Notes under the pieces: generated by a model
Told to the model about the DNA's origin: nothing
Databases searched by the model: none
What the model saw: only the letters and a program-made list of their open reading frames with translations
Part shown: positions 8,960 to 18,115 of the stretch, in pieces
Layout of the letters: each line of letters begins with the position of its first letter
How positions within the stretch are numbered: position 1 is the first letter of the stretch
Position numbers and translations under genes: made by a program
Assembly: GCA_029239675.1 (NCBI GenBank)
Contig: JARBUM010000002.1
Location: 1 to 64,000, forward strand
Length of the DNA: 64,000 nt
Direction: 5' to 3'
From: Pelosinus sp.
GTDB lineage: Bacteria > Bacillota > Negativicutes > DSM-13327

Positions 8960-9100
8960 ATTATATACAAATCCCCTTTCTTTTAAGAGTCTAACAAGAT
9001 GGAACAAGTAAAAATCACCTTACAAAGAAGCCTTTTTTATACTTTCTCATTGACTTGTATTCCTCTTTTTCCTCCTATACTATTTGCTATTATTATGGGA

Positions 9101-9148
9101 AAATCCTGCGAATTCTCTCGATTTCGCAGGATTTCTCCGTTTTTTTTA
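9101..9148. terminator. Strong 12-bp hairpin with a U-tract only on the plus strand
   Basis: AAATCCTGCGAA / TTCGCAGGATTT (9101-9112 and 9123-9134) is followed on plus by a run of eight T at about 9141-9148. No plus-strand gene lies upstream. On minus it follows the small genes at 9178-9457 but has only TTTTCCC after it. Confidence 0.55.
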
Positions 9149-9177
9149 ATTATTTAACTCATATTTAATTATTTAAT

Positions 9178-9387
9178 TCAAATCATCCTTATAACTCTAT
9201 ATCTCTTAACCAGATCATCAATACTTTCTTCTAGTTCACTACTAATATTGACACCAATTTCTGATATTGCCGCAGGCTGAGACCGATAGTCATTAGAACT
9301 TTGGTGAATAAAAAACATTCTATTTATAATGTTCTTGACTCTAAACTTATCATTTATTCGATGTTCGCACATTAATAATTTCGCCAC
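9178..9387 (-). CDS. Uncertain small ORF overlapping the zinc-ribbon gene
   Basis: This 69-codon frame starts with GTG at 9387 inside the zinc-ribbon gene, in a different frame, and has no good ribosome site. The C-terminal part (ISSELEESIDDLVKRYRV) looks like an amphipathic helix and faintly resembles the Spo0E-like phosphatase signature, but with altered spacing. It may be a translationally coupled gene, or the remnant of a longer zinc-ribbon protein broken by a frameshift near 9350. Coding status is doubtful. Confidence 0.3.
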   Translation of the reverse strand: MAKLLMCEHRINDKFRVKNIINRMFFIHQSSNDYRSQPAAISEIGVNISSELEESIDDLVKRYRVIRMI

Positions 9388-9457
9388 ATCCTAAACATTT
9401 ACCCATACCATAATCATTAAAGCTTACTCTACCGCCACATTGTGTATGAACCAACAA
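9350..9457 (-). CDS. Tiny zinc-ribbon protein (35 residues)
   Basis: A strong TAAGGAGG site is 8 to 9 bases before a TTG start at 9457. The product contains TQCGGRVSF and, 12 residues later, CLGCGEII, so three cysteines at 7, 21 and 24 form a minimal zinc-ribbon or rubredoxin-knuckle pattern. It lies downstream of the GGDEF/HD-GYP gene. The frame stops at a TGA at 9352-9350. Family unknown; a single-stranded nucleic-acid or metal-binding role would be a guess. Confidence 0.55.
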   Translation of the reverse strand: MLVHTQCGGRVSFNDYGMGKCLGCGEIINVRTSNK

Positions 9458-9538
9458 GCGCAACGCCTCCTTATCTATTGCTTCTAAAGAATATTTTATG
9501 AGGTATTGCTATAATTTATAATTAAATAATTAATTTAA

Positions 9539-11788
9539 TTATTTACGCATGGAACTTTCATTTAACTTAGCAAATCCCAAAGTTAGGATTTGCTTAAAGA
9601 TCGGCACTAGATTAGGGTCAAATTGGCTACCTGCACACCTCTCAATTTCAGCAATCGCATCCTTATGCTTCATGGCTTTTCGATAAGGACGATCATTAGT
9701 CATGGCATCATAAGCATCGACAATGGATAAGATGCGACAAGCTAAAGGTATCTCCTCAGCCTGGATTCCCAATGGATATCCTTGTCCATTCCACCACTCC
9801 TGATGTTTTAATATCCAGTCCGCAATAGGTGATAAATCGCCCGAGGAACGAGCAATACGGTAACCAATTTCACAATGGCGTTTCATAATCACAAGTTCAT
9901 CATCTGATAAACAATCTGTTTTAAACAAGATTTGATCAGGTATACCTACTTTTCCAATATCATGAAAGCGACCAAAGAGACGTAAATCAGATAATTTGCT
10001 CTCCGGCACCCCCACAGCTGTTGCTACTTTCACGACTAAACTTTGTAGTCGATCAGTATGTCCATCAGCAACGAAATCACGAATTCCAAGCGCTTGACTA
10101 AGGGTATGCACAATAGAACTGCGAATACTTTGGCTACTATGTAGTTTTTCTCGATACATATTATCATCAGCAATTTTAAACACTTCAGCTATACTCTGTT
10201 TCGGATAAGTTCTAACACTAAATCCAATAGAGATACTAAGGGGAACTTTAGTGTACGTTTCACGGAATTCACTAACTCGTTGACGAATACGCTGACAGAT
10301 TTCTTCAATTTCAACACTACTTAGATTATATAAAATCACGGCAAATTCGTCGCCACCAATTCTTGCCACCTCAGCGGTCCCTGAAAAGCACTCTTTAATA
10401 ATAGTAGCAGCACTAACAAGAAGTTCATCTCCAGCTTGATGTCCAAAAGTATCATTTACTAATTTGAGTCCATCAACATCAAATATCACAATACCAATTG
10501 GCCCCTGGCAACTCTCATTTACCTCTTGTAGTTTTTCCTCAAAATATACTCTATTGTATAATCCCGTCATTCTATCATGCAAAGCATAGTATTGAAGTTT
10601 TTCCTCCATATCCTTGCGATTGGTAATGTCTCTTACAATGGCAATCACTTCTCTCGCGGAGTTCGCTATAATCCGCACCTCCTGGTGACTGGTTGCCTCT
10701 GCTTTCTGATATTGATATTCAAAAAATTGAATATTCCCCGTTAGAAGAGCTTGCTCAATCTTTTCCGCCAAAATCTCAGAATTTTCCATCACCAAAAACT
10801 CTTCTAATTTTTTCCCAATTGTCTCTTCCATCTTCACTCTAGAATTAAATTCCTTACCCCTTTTGTAAGTAAGTACGGTACCATACTGATCTAGCTGATA
10901 AATAGAATCAGGCAATGCATCAATTAACATTTGATTGCGCTGCTGACTGACCTGTAGCGCCTTGTATAAAAAAAGATTTCCCAAAGAGATGGATGTCAGT
11001 TCTGCAAAACTTTCTAGCATTTGTAATTCCTCTTTATCAAATACATGTTCCACAGTATAATTCATGCTAAGAACACCAATTACTCTACCCTCTGCTTTTA
11101 AAGGAATCCCAACTCCAGTACGTAAGAGACTATAAATCGGATCACGTAACCGATCTTCCCATTCATGATACTTAGGAACAATGAGCGCTTCCCCGCTCTC
11201 CCAAACCTTCCCAATAATACCTTCACCTTTTTTTACATTGTTTTTAATTTGATCTACTGAGAAACCCTCTATAATTTTAGCTGTCATGCTATCATCACTC
11301 TCATTAAGCAAGTAGATATATCCGTACTGAGCCCCGCCCATGGCCATCATTTTTCTTACAACAATTTTTAAAAAATCATCTACCATAAATCCTTGCATTA
11401 AGGCAATGGATGCTTCATGCAAAGCATGTAGACATTCATTCCTCCGACTGATTTTACCTTCTCTATCCCCCAATTCGTCTACTTGCTGTTTTAACTCCTC
11501 CTCAGCAGCGAGTAATTCTTCATACGCTGCCATGGTCTCACTATTCTTTTCCTGCAACGTCTTTTTTGATTTCATAAGTAGCATGACATTGCTAGAAATC
11601 AATTTATAAAGTAATATAGCTGTTATGACTACAAAAGAACCATCTTTTATTACCTCTATTTTAATAACCATAGCTGGATCTAATACAAAATAATTCATTA
11701 AATAATTCGATACTATAATCCATAATATACTAATTACTACATAAATCACTGTGATATTGAAACCACTAGAATATATATCATGAAACAT
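9539..11788 (-). CDS. Membrane GAF-PAS-GGDEF-HD-GYP c-di-GMP signalling protein
   Basis: This 749-residue protein has two membrane segments (about 9-34 and 50-67), a coiled coil (70-115), a GAF domain (130-275), a PAS domain (285-395), a GGDEF domain with intact RIGGDEF at 476-482, and an HD-GYP domain (555-740) with HDIGK at 609-613 and NGQGYP near 667. It may therefore both make and degrade c-di-GMP. There is no RxxD inhibitory site just before GGDEF. The HHE motif of HD-GYP reads HQE. Its transcript begins in the structured RNA module at 11984-12165, suggesting control at the RNA level. Confidence 0.92.
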   Translation of the reverse strand: MFHDIYSSGFNITVIYVVISILWIIVSNYLMNYFVLDPAMVIKIEVIKDGSFVVITAILLYKLISSNVMLLMKSKKTLQEKNSETMAAYEELLAAEEELKQQVDELGDREGKISRRNECLHALHEASIALMQGFMVDDFLKIVVRKMMAMGGAQYGYIYLLNESDDSMTAKIIEGFSVDQIKNNVKKGEGIIGKVWESGEALIVPKYHEWEDRLRDPIYSLLRTGVGIPLKAEGRVIGVLSMNYTVEHVFDKEELQMLESFAELTSISLGNLFLYKALQVSQQRNQMLIDALPDSIYQLDQYGTVLTYKRGKEFNSRVKMEETIGKKLEEFLVMENSEILAEKIEQALLTGNIQFFEYQYQKAEATSHQEVRIIANSAREVIAIVRDITNRKDMEEKLQYYALHDRMTGLYNRVYFEEKLQEVNESCQGPIGIVIFDVDGLKLVNDTFGHQAGDELLVSAATIIKECFSGTAEVARIGGDEFAVILYNLSSVEIEEICQRIRQRVSEFRETYTKVPLSISIGFSVRTYPKQSIAEVFKIADDNMYREKLHSSQSIRSSIVHTLSQALGIRDFVADGHTDRLQSLVVKVATAVGVPESKLSDLRLFGRFHDIGKVGIPDQILFKTDCLSDDELVIMKRHCEIGYRIARSSGDLSPIADWILKHQEWWNGQGYPLGIQAEEIPLACRILSIVDAYDAMTNDRPYRKAMKHKDAIAEIERCAGSQFDPNLVPIFKQILTLGFAKLNESSMRK

Positions 11789-11930
11789 AATATCAACTCC
11801 TTTTAATATTTATTAATGAATTAGTTTTCATAATATTCAGTTCGACAATATTTTCCTTTTTCCTGCGACTAATTATACAAATAACTCTCTGTCACGATTA
11901 AGCACTGTGTTTTACGGAAGCAGGTATCAT

Positions 11931-11961
11931 AAAGAAAAAAGGACTCCCCATTAGGAAATCC
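11931..11961 (-). terminator. Terminator closing structured RNA module A
   Basis: GGATTTCC (11961-11954) pairs with GGGAGTCC in 11949-11941 (8 bp including G-U, with one bulged G), followed by TTTTTTCTTT. It lies between the RNA module and the GGDEF/HD-GYP start, the position expected for an attenuator or for the end of a free small RNA. Confidence 0.75.
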
Positions 11962-11983
11962 TTCTTTCTTTACTAAAGAATAA

Positions 11984-12165
11984 GCCCATAATATCGTTTC
12001 TTTTATATGTCCAAACCTGCTACTAGCAGGTGGGCATCACAGATAGTCTTTTGTCATCCACTCAAAGGAGGTCCGACAGCTGCGTATCATTAGATTCCCT
12101 ATTTATAAAAGTAGGTTGGACATATATAAGATAACATATATCACAGGCAAATTGCTTATTACATT
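11984..12165 (-). ncRNA. Structured RNA element, copy A (riboswitch-like leader or small RNA)
   Basis: This 165-nt core (12148-11984) has a twin of the same length at 14283-14119. An outer helix pairs 5' GCCTGTGATAT with ATATTATGGGC (11 bp with G-U); an inner helix pairs TATGTCCAA with TTGGACATA and neighbours, up to 16 bp. Inside are a CCTA/TAGG hairpin, a GATA...TATC arm bearing a nested GTC/GAC stem, and an ACCTGC/GCAGGT hairpin. Arms change in compensating ways between copies. A promoter precedes it and a terminator follows it, then the GGDEF/HD-GYP gene. It matches no riboswitch class I can recall. Confidence 0.7.
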
Positions 12166-12171
12166 AGATAT

Positions 12172-12200
12172 ATAATACCACATGAATTATATAGATGCAA
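12172..12200 (-). promoter_or_regulatory. Promoter of structured RNA module A
   Basis: TTGCAT (12200-12195) and TATTAT (12177-12172), 17 bases apart, preceded at -10 by TGG (extended -10). The same hexamers and spacing occur at copy B, so the promoter belongs to the duplicated module. Confidence 0.8.
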
Positions 12201-12236
12201 AGTCATTTAACATAGAAAAGAAGCAGCAGCCTAAAG

Positions 12237-13934
12237 TTATTGTGCTTCATATACCAGCTTGCCATCGAAAAAAGTCATAACCACCTTTATTTTATCTATT
12301 TCTACGGGATTCACCGCTAATACATTCTGATCAAGTACCACCATATCCGCGATTTTTCCGACTTCAAGGGAACCAATTTCATGATCCATAAACAAACTAT
12401 AAGCACCATTTATGGTAAAGCTTTTAACCATTTGCACTACAGTAGCTCTTTCTTGCTTATTTAGAAGATACCTTTCATCATCCATATCTGTAATATCTTC
12501 TACACCATGAAACGTGCCATTGTCAATATTACGTGTAGCACCGATGTCAATCGCCAAAAGAGGATTGGGCACAGCCGTATCTGGATAATCAGAGGAAGAC
12601 GCTACCCTTATACCTTCCTGAAAAAACGTACCTAGAGGAAATTCCTGATTGGCCCGTTCACCTAAAAACTGATAATCTACATTATACCACCATTTGGGAC
12701 CTTTAAATTGCCAATAAGGTTGCACGTTAGCAACGACATTAAGCTCCTTGAAACGTAAAATATCTTTCTTATCTACAAGTTGCAGATGGGTAATAGTATT
12801 TCGATAGTCCCCTGCTGGGTCTTTATGATGAGCATACTCTAAAGCATCTAATACATTCCTAGTAGATCCATCTCCCGTAGAATGAACATGAATTTGTAAA
12901 CCACACTGATTCACCACGTAAAAAGCATGCTTAAGTTTTTCCATATCCCACAGAAAATCACCGTAATAATTAGAACCTTTTCCAGCCTTAAGACTATAAG
13001 GTTCTAATAAATAACTTGTACAACCTTCAATAACACCATCAGTAAAAAATTTTGCTGCTATAACTTTCAATAATGGCGTATTATATTTCGTCCGCAATCT
13101 TTTAATCTTATCGATCTGACTATATAAATCATCCTTTGTATTGATTGTCATAGCACCGCAAACACGAAGTAGCAATTGCTTTTCTTTTTGCATTTCATCA
13201 CATGCTGTAAATATGATATCAAAAGGTAAACTTGCCATACAAAGTATACTAGTAATCCCAAAGCTATGCATTTTTTTCTGAAAAGCAGTCATAGCAGTTA
13301 TATATTGAGTTAGACTATATTCAGGTAGGGCAATGAGCAACATAGCCCATTCCTTTAATGTACCCCACAGTTCACCATTACTCTGATCTTTTTCTATGAT
13401 GCCGCCCTTAGGTACCTCCGTTTCTGAAGTTACACCGTTTATCTCCAATGCCTTGGAATTTACCCACAAAGTATGACCATCATTGGCTCGCAATACCACA
13501 GGAATATCTTTTGCCACAGCATCAAGGTATTCCTTACGAGGGCCTTTAGTCAGTTCTTCTCCTGATAATATCCCCCATGACCAACCTCTGCCATAAACAG
13601 CTTTAGCATCTGGATGTTCCAATATAAATTTTTTTACCGCTTCAACATATCCTTCAATACTATTTATATTAACTAATTGAACTTCATAAAGATCCAATAG
13701 AGATAGGCCAGGTGGGTGGATGTGGCTATCGATCATACCAGGTAATACCATTTTTCCCTTCAGATCAATGATCTGCGTTTTTTCTTCTATTAAACTCTGC
13801 ACATCCTTGTCACTACCTGTAAACAGAATTTTATTATCCTTAATTGCCACAGCCTGATATACTGTGTCTTGCTCATCAGCAGTGTACACTACACCATTTG
13901 TCAATACGATATCAGCTAACATATTATTGACCAC
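12237..13934 (-). CDS. YtcJ-like metal-dependent amidohydrolase
   Basis: A 565-residue member of the amidohydrolase superfamily, cytoplasmic, with the first metal-binding motif GMIDSHIHPPG near 68-78, the characteristic GWSWG and RANDGHTLWVNS segments of the YtcJ/AepA group, HVHSTGDGS in the middle and SSDYPDT near 445. Substrates of this group are mostly unknown (amides, carbamates or lactam-like compounds). The GTG start at 13934 follows AGGTAGGTGA; an internal ATG lies four codons on. Its transcript starts from RNA module B. It lies between the two RNA copies and does not belong to the purine island by position. Confidence 0.85.
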   Translation of the reverse strand: MVNNMLADIVLTNGVVYTADEQDTVYQAVAIKDNKILFTGSDKDVQSLIEEKTQIIDLKGKMVLPGMIDSHIHPPGLSLLDLYEVQLVNINSIEGYVEAVKKFILEHPDAKAVYGRGWSWGILSGEELTKGPRKEYLDAVAKDIPVVLRANDGHTLWVNSKALEINGVTSETEVPKGGIIEKDQSNGELWGTLKEWAMLLIALPEYSLTQYITAMTAFQKKMHSFGITSILCMASLPFDIIFTACDEMQKEKQLLLRVCGAMTINTKDDLYSQIDKIKRLRTKYNTPLLKVIAAKFFTDGVIEGCTSYLLEPYSLKAGKGSNYYGDFLWDMEKLKHAFYVVNQCGLQIHVHSTGDGSTRNVLDALEYAHHKDPAGDYRNTITHLQLVDKKDILRFKELNVVANVQPYWQFKGPKWWYNVDYQFLGERANQEFPLGTFFQEGIRVASSSDYPDTAVPNPLLAIDIGATRNIDNGTFHGVEDITDMDDERYLLNKQERATVVQMVKSFTINGAYSLFMDHEIGSLEVGKIADMVVLDQNVLAVNPVEIDKIKVVMTFFDGKLVYEAQ

Positions 13935-14066
13935 TTTAATTCACCTACCTCTTTGTTTTTTCAAAGTTCTTTCACTTTTCATATGAAATATTATAGGATT
14001 GTTCATTTGTCAATATTTTTCTTCTCGGCCTAATGACATTATTATTCATTTCTTGTTTTATAAATA

Positions 14067-14100
14067 AGAAAAGGACTTACCTTTTGATAAGTCCTTTTCT
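14067..14100 (-). terminator. Terminator closing structured RNA module B
   Basis: A 15-bp stem, AGAAAAGGACTTATC / GGTAAGTCCTTTTCT with a 4-base loop, its 3' arm rich in T and followed by TATTTATAAAA. It lies between RNA copy B and the amidohydrolase start at 13934. Confidence 0.85.
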
Positions 14101-14118
14101 CTATAGAAAAATTTTAAA

Positions 14119-14299
14119 GCCCATAATATCGTTTCTTTTATATGTCCAAACCTGCAGCTCGCAGGTGGGCATCCTAGATATTCTTTTGCCATCCACTCTT
14201 AGATGGCTCGGCAGCCAAATACCATTAAATTCCCCAATTATAAAAGTAGGTTGGACATATAAAAGATCACATACACCCCAGGCAATTTGTTACTACAGT
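14119..14299 (-). ncRNA. Structured RNA element, copy B (riboswitch-like leader or small RNA)
   Basis: The core (14283-14119) is 165 nt, exactly as long as copy A and mostly identical. The inner closing helix is perfect here: TCTTTTATATGTCCAA pairs with TTGGACATATAAAAGA (16 bp). The internal arm GGTATT/AATATC replaces GATA/TATC of copy A, TGCC/GGCA replaces GTC/GAC, and CCTA/TGGG replaces CCTA/TAGG, all keeping base pairs. ATTATGGGC at the 3' end could pair with the upstream GCCTG or with GATGCCCA in the core, offering two alternative folds. Downstream are a terminator and the YtcJ-like amidohydrolase gene. Confidence 0.7.
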
Positions 14300-14305
14300 A
14301 AATAT

Positions 14306-14334
14306 ATAATACCACATGTATCTTATAGATGCAA
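14306..14334 (-). promoter_or_regulatory. Promoter of structured RNA module B
   Basis: TTGCAT (14334-14329) and TATTAT (14311-14306) with a 17-base spacer and an extended -10 TGG. Sequence and spacing match module A, with transcription expected near 14299. Confidence 0.8.
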
Positions 14335-14470
14335 AGACATTTAACATTGATTCTACGGGCATTTTTCTATTTTGGGAGATTCATATACTATATGCAAGTT
14401 TATACTTTCAAATGCGACTTTTTACGATTAAATGACACAGCTTATTTTCTAAATAATCCAATCGCAACTT

Positions 14471-16360
14471 TTAGCCCAAACTATGTATTTTCGCTTTATT
14501 TAAAAATTGATCAAAAAACATCTGATAGTATCTGCCTTGCTGATTCATTAAAAGATCATGATTGCCTTCTTCTAGTACTTCGCCATTATCGATTAGCAAA
14601 ATAGTATCTGCATCACGAATCGTATTTAGCCTGTGGGCAATGATAAAACTAGTGCGCCCCTGCATAATATTGAGCAAAGCATTCTGTATATGTACTTCTG
14701 TGCGAGTGTCAATACTACTGGTAGCTTCATCCAGAATAAGTATAGAAGGTTCCACTAAAATTATCCTTGCAATTGCTAGAAGCTGCCTTTGTCCTTGGCT
14801 TAGATTTCCGCCATTCTCTGACAATAGAGTTTCATATTGTTCTGGAAGTTGCAAAATAAAGCTATCAGCATTAGCCATTGTTGCTGCTCTTCTTACTTCC
14901 TCATCCGTAGCATCTGGTTTCCCATATTTTATATTTTCTCTAACCGAACCTGAAAACAAATAGGTATCCTGCAGTACTATACCAAAACATTTCCTTAAAC
15001 TATCTCGCGTATATTCTCTTATGTCAAGTCCATCAATCAATATCCTTCCCTTTGTTACATCATAGAAACGGGTAACTAAATTTACAATTGTAGTCTTCCC
15101 TGCCCCTGTAGGTCCCACAAGGGCCGTACTACTACCTTCTCCTGCTGAAAAACTTATATCTTTCAATACAGGTACATCTGGGCGATAACCAAAAGTCACA
15201 TTTTCAAACACTACATGTCCTTTAGGATTTTCTAATGGGATTGCATTCGACGAGTCAGCGACCTCCTCTTGCTCATCTAGAATTTCAAATACCCTCTCAG
15301 CACCAGCAACACCAGACTGCAAAAGATTAAATAGATTAGCTAAATCATTTAACGGCCTAGAAAATTGCCTTGAATAACTTAGAAAGCTAGCGATAACACC
15401 AATCGTAATTATACTCTTTATTGCCAGAATACCTCCTACAATGGCAATCAGCGCAGTTCCGAGATTATTAATTACATTCATGAGGGGCATAAGAAAGCCT
15501 GACCAAATTTGAGCCTTCAAACCTACCTCACACAACTTCATATTGATAAAATCAAATTCGGCAATCACCTTATCTTCATGATTGAATGCTTTAACCACTT
15601 GTATACCTGTAATCGTCTCTTCAATATGACTATTTAAATGGCCAAGCTGCATCTGCTGTTCTTTAAACAATTTACTGGTTTTATTAGCAATTGCACGTGC
15701 AAGTAATATTATCAGCAGAGCAGTGAGTAAATTCACTACTGTAAGAAACGGACTCAATAATACCATCATAACCAAAGAACCAATAATAGATATCAAGCCC
15801 GACAATAGTTGCGTTGTTGACTGAGAGATGGTTCCACTTACATTATCGATATCATTCGACAATCTACTCATCAATTCACCATGAGGATGAGTGTCAAAGA
15901 AGGCAACAGGAAGATTCTGAAGCTTTTTAAACAAAGCTCCTCTAAGATTTGTAATGATCTGCTGAGATACACCCGCCATAAGCCATCCTTGAAAAAAAGT
16001 CAGAATTGTACTAGCAGCATATACCATAATAAGCGCTATAACCAGTATTTTCAGTGTGCCAAAATCAACAAATCCTTGGGAAGTGGACATGGCATCAATA
16101 GAAAGTCCTATCAAATAAGGCCCTATAAGAATCAGTAAGGATTCACCTATAATAAACATTGCAATATAGGTTAGAATTCTTCTTTCTTTATCAATGTAAT
16201 ACCAAAGCCTCTTAAGAGTTCCTATAAAGTTTTTGGCTTTAATAATAGGTTCTCTCCCACCACGCTTACCCAGACTTCCTCGTGGACTTCTTAGGGCACC
16301 TGAAATATAAGAATTTTTATGTTCCTTACCTTCTTTTAATTGTTCATTTTCATGAGACAT
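14471..16360 (-). CDS. ABC exporter half-transporter (catalytic subunit of a heterodimer)
   Basis: A 629-residue type IV ABC exporter: an unusual basic cytosolic N-terminus (about 1-45), a six-helix membrane domain (about 50-340) and an ATPase domain with GPTGAGKT near 417, LSQGQRQ and ILILDEATSSID. The signature LSQGQ replaces LSGGQ. The catalytic glutamate after Walker B is present. It follows its partner by four bases, so the pair forms a heterodimeric multidrug or lipid exporter of the YfiB/YfiC or LmrCD kind. The substrate cannot be told from sequence. Confidence 0.9.
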   Translation of the reverse strand: MSHENEQLKEGKEHKNSYISGALRSPRGSLGKRGGREPIIKAKNFIGTLKRLWYYIDKERRILTYIAMFIIGESLLILIGPYLIGLSIDAMSTSQGFVDFGTLKILVIALIMVYAASTILTFFQGWLMAGVSQQIITNLRGALFKKLQNLPVAFFDTHPHGELMSRLSNDIDNVSGTISQSTTQLLSGLISIIGSLVMMVLLSPFLTVVNLLTALLIILLARAIANKTSKLFKEQQMQLGHLNSHIEETITGIQVVKAFNHEDKVIAEFDFINMKLCEVGLKAQIWSGFLMPLMNVINNLGTALIAIVGGILAIKSIITIGVIASFLSYSRQFSRPLNDLANLFNLLQSGVAGAERVFEILDEQEEVADSSNAIPLENPKGHVVFENVTFGYRPDVPVLKDISFSAGEGSSTALVGPTGAGKTTIVNLVTRFYDVTKGRILIDGLDIREYTRDSLRKCFGIVLQDTYLFSGSVRENIKYGKPDATDEEVRRAATMANADSFILQLPEQYETLLSENGGNLSQGQRQLLAIARIILVEPSILILDEATSSIDTRTEVHIQNALLNIMQGRTSFIIAHRLNTIRDADTILLIDNGEVLEEGNHDLLMNQQGRYYQMFFDQFLNKAKIHSLG

Positions 16361-16364
16361 ACCA

Positions 16365-18089
16365 CTACATCTCCTTACCTACTTGTGAATAAAATATTTC
16401 CTGATAAATCTTGCAAAACCTTATAAGTTCGTCATGTTTACCAATACCAATGATTTCTCCTTGATCTAGTACTACTATTTTATCTGCGTCTATTACAGAG
16501 GCAATTCGCTGTGCAATAATAAGACAGGTAAGACCTTTTGTATATTTTTTCAGTTCTTTCTTTATTTTCTCTTCTGTAACCACATCTACAGCACTTGTAG
16601 AGTCATCTAAAATGAGAATTTCCGGTTTTCGAACCAATGCCCTAGCAATCGCTAGTCTTTGTTTTTGCCCTCCAGAAAAGTTGACTCCACCTTGACCTAC
16701 TTTTGTTTTATAACCTTCTGGAAATGCAACAATAAAATCATGCGCTTGAGCAATCTTTGCTGCTTTTTCAATCTCTTCTATTGTGGCGTCTTCCTTTCCC
16801 CATTTTATATTATCAATGACGGTACCAGTAAATAGAATGGATTTCTGAGGAACGATAGCAACTTTTTCCCTTATCCACTTAGGGTCTTTATGTTTCAAAT
16901 CTTCACCATCTACTTTTATAGAACCGGAACTTACATCATAAAAACGTGGGATGAGATTAATAAGACTACTCTTGCCTGAACCTGTAGAACCTATAATTCC
17001 AACCGTCTCCCCTGGCATACAAGTAAAATTAATATTTTTGATAATTGATTGCGTAGTAGTTCCCCCATACGAAAAATATACGTCTTCAAAATCCACTCTT
17101 CCTTTTACAGCTACATCTTTTACAATATGCTGATCCCATTTCATGTTACTTACCTGCGAAAATATTTCACTGATACGTCCTGCTGATGCTTTTGCTCGCA
17201 CAAACATATTAAAAACCATAGAAATTAATAGCAATGAGAATAGCATTTGTGTCATATAGTTAATAAATGCAATAACGTGACCTGCTTGCATCGCTCCTAG
17301 ATTTACATATATCCCACCGAACCAAAGTACCCCTATGATGCCAAGGTTCACAGTCAACATGATCCCAGGACCAAATATAGACATCATACGCATAGCTGTA
17401 ACGGATCTTAATTGTAACTTTGTGTTAGCTTCATTAAATTTTTCCACTTCATAATCAAATCTATTAAATGCTTTTACAACTCTGACACCTGCTAAATACT
17501 CCCTCATCACACTGTTTACATGATCAAGGGCCTGCTGAACTTTTGTAAAAAAAGGAAATCCAATTTTCATATTGATTATGATTAATATTCCAACAATAGG
17601 AACGACTATAGCCAACACCATCGCCAAATTATAGTTTAGACGTATGGCCATGATAAGGCTCCCGATACACAGAAATGGCCCCTTAATAAAAATTCTCATG
17701 AGTCCATTTACAAGGGTTTGCACTTGCGTAACATCATTTGTTAATCTAGTTACCAAAGAAGCTTTATCAAAATGATCAATATTTTGAAGTGAAAGCGTCT
17801 GTATCTTTTTATACAAGTCTAATCTTAATTCAGCTCCAAATTTCTGCGAAACATTACTTGATATTATGTTGCGGGCAGAAGCTGCAAAAGCTCCTAAGAT
17901 CGTAATAATTAGCATTGTGCCACCTTTTAAAGTGACATACTCCATATTCTTGCTAGCTATACCCACATCAATAATTTGCGACATAATGGTCGGTAGCATA
18001 AGATCACACAGCGTTTCACACATTACAAAAAACACTGCAAGAAAAAAAGACTTTCGATATTTTACTTGGTAAGGATTTAAAAATTCCAT
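16365..18089 (-). CDS. ABC exporter half-transporter (degenerate-site subunit)
   Basis: A 574-residue fused permease/ATPase. The membrane domain covers about 15-310 and the ATPase domain has GSTGSGKSS near 369, FSGGQKQR and ILILDDSTSAVD. The residue after Walker B is Asp rather than Glu, the usual sign of the non-catalytic site of heterodimeric exporters, which fits its partner gene directly downstream. The ATG follows AAGGAGAG. Only 27 bases separate the start from a strong hairpin at 18116-18169, so its promoter is not obvious. Confidence 0.9.
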   Translation of the reverse strand: MEFLNPYQVKYRKSFFLAVFFVMCETLCDLMLPTIMSQIIDVGIASKNMEYVTLKGGTMLIITILGAFAASARNIISSNVSQKFGAELRLDLYKKIQTLSLQNIDHFDKASLVTRLTNDVTQVQTLVNGLMRIFIKGPFLCIGSLIMAIRLNYNLAMVLAIVVPIVGILIIINMKIGFPFFTKVQQALDHVNSVMREYLAGVRVVKAFNRFDYEVEKFNEANTKLQLRSVTAMRMMSIFGPGIMLTVNLGIIGVLWFGGIYVNLGAMQAGHVIAFINYMTQMLFSLLLISMVFNMFVRAKASAGRISEIFSQVSNMKWDQHIVKDVAVKGRVDFEDVYFSYGGTTTQSIIKNINFTCMPGETVGIIGSTGSGKSSLINLIPRFYDVSSGSIKVDGEDLKHKDPKWIREKVAIVPQKSILFTGTVIDNIKWGKEDATIEEIEKAAKIAQAHDFIVAFPEGYKTKVGQGGVNFSGGQKQRLAIARALVRKPEILILDDSTSAVDVVTEEKIKKELKKYTKGLTCLIIAQRIASVIDADKIVVLDQGEIIGIGKHDELIRFCKIYQEIFYSQVGKEM

Positions 18090-18115
18090 GTTTTTACTCT
18101 CCTTGGATATTTCAT

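Noticed and set aside
9050-9081. A plus-strand promoter TTGACT...TATACT before the 9101 hairpin
   Set aside because: The spacer is about 20 bases, too long for a confident sigma-A promoter.
11984-14283. The repeated 165-nt element as a MITE or IS remnant
   Set aside because: No target-site duplications or terminal inverted repeats of a transposon are visible, and each copy has a promoter before and a terminator after it, fitting a regulatory RNA better.
11984-14299. Identity as c-di-GMP-I, purine, cobalamin, TPP, Mg, guanidine-I or SAM riboswitch
   Set aside because: None of the conserved core sequences I recall for these classes is present; short look-alikes such as GGGAAT and GATGCC were not in the right arrangement.
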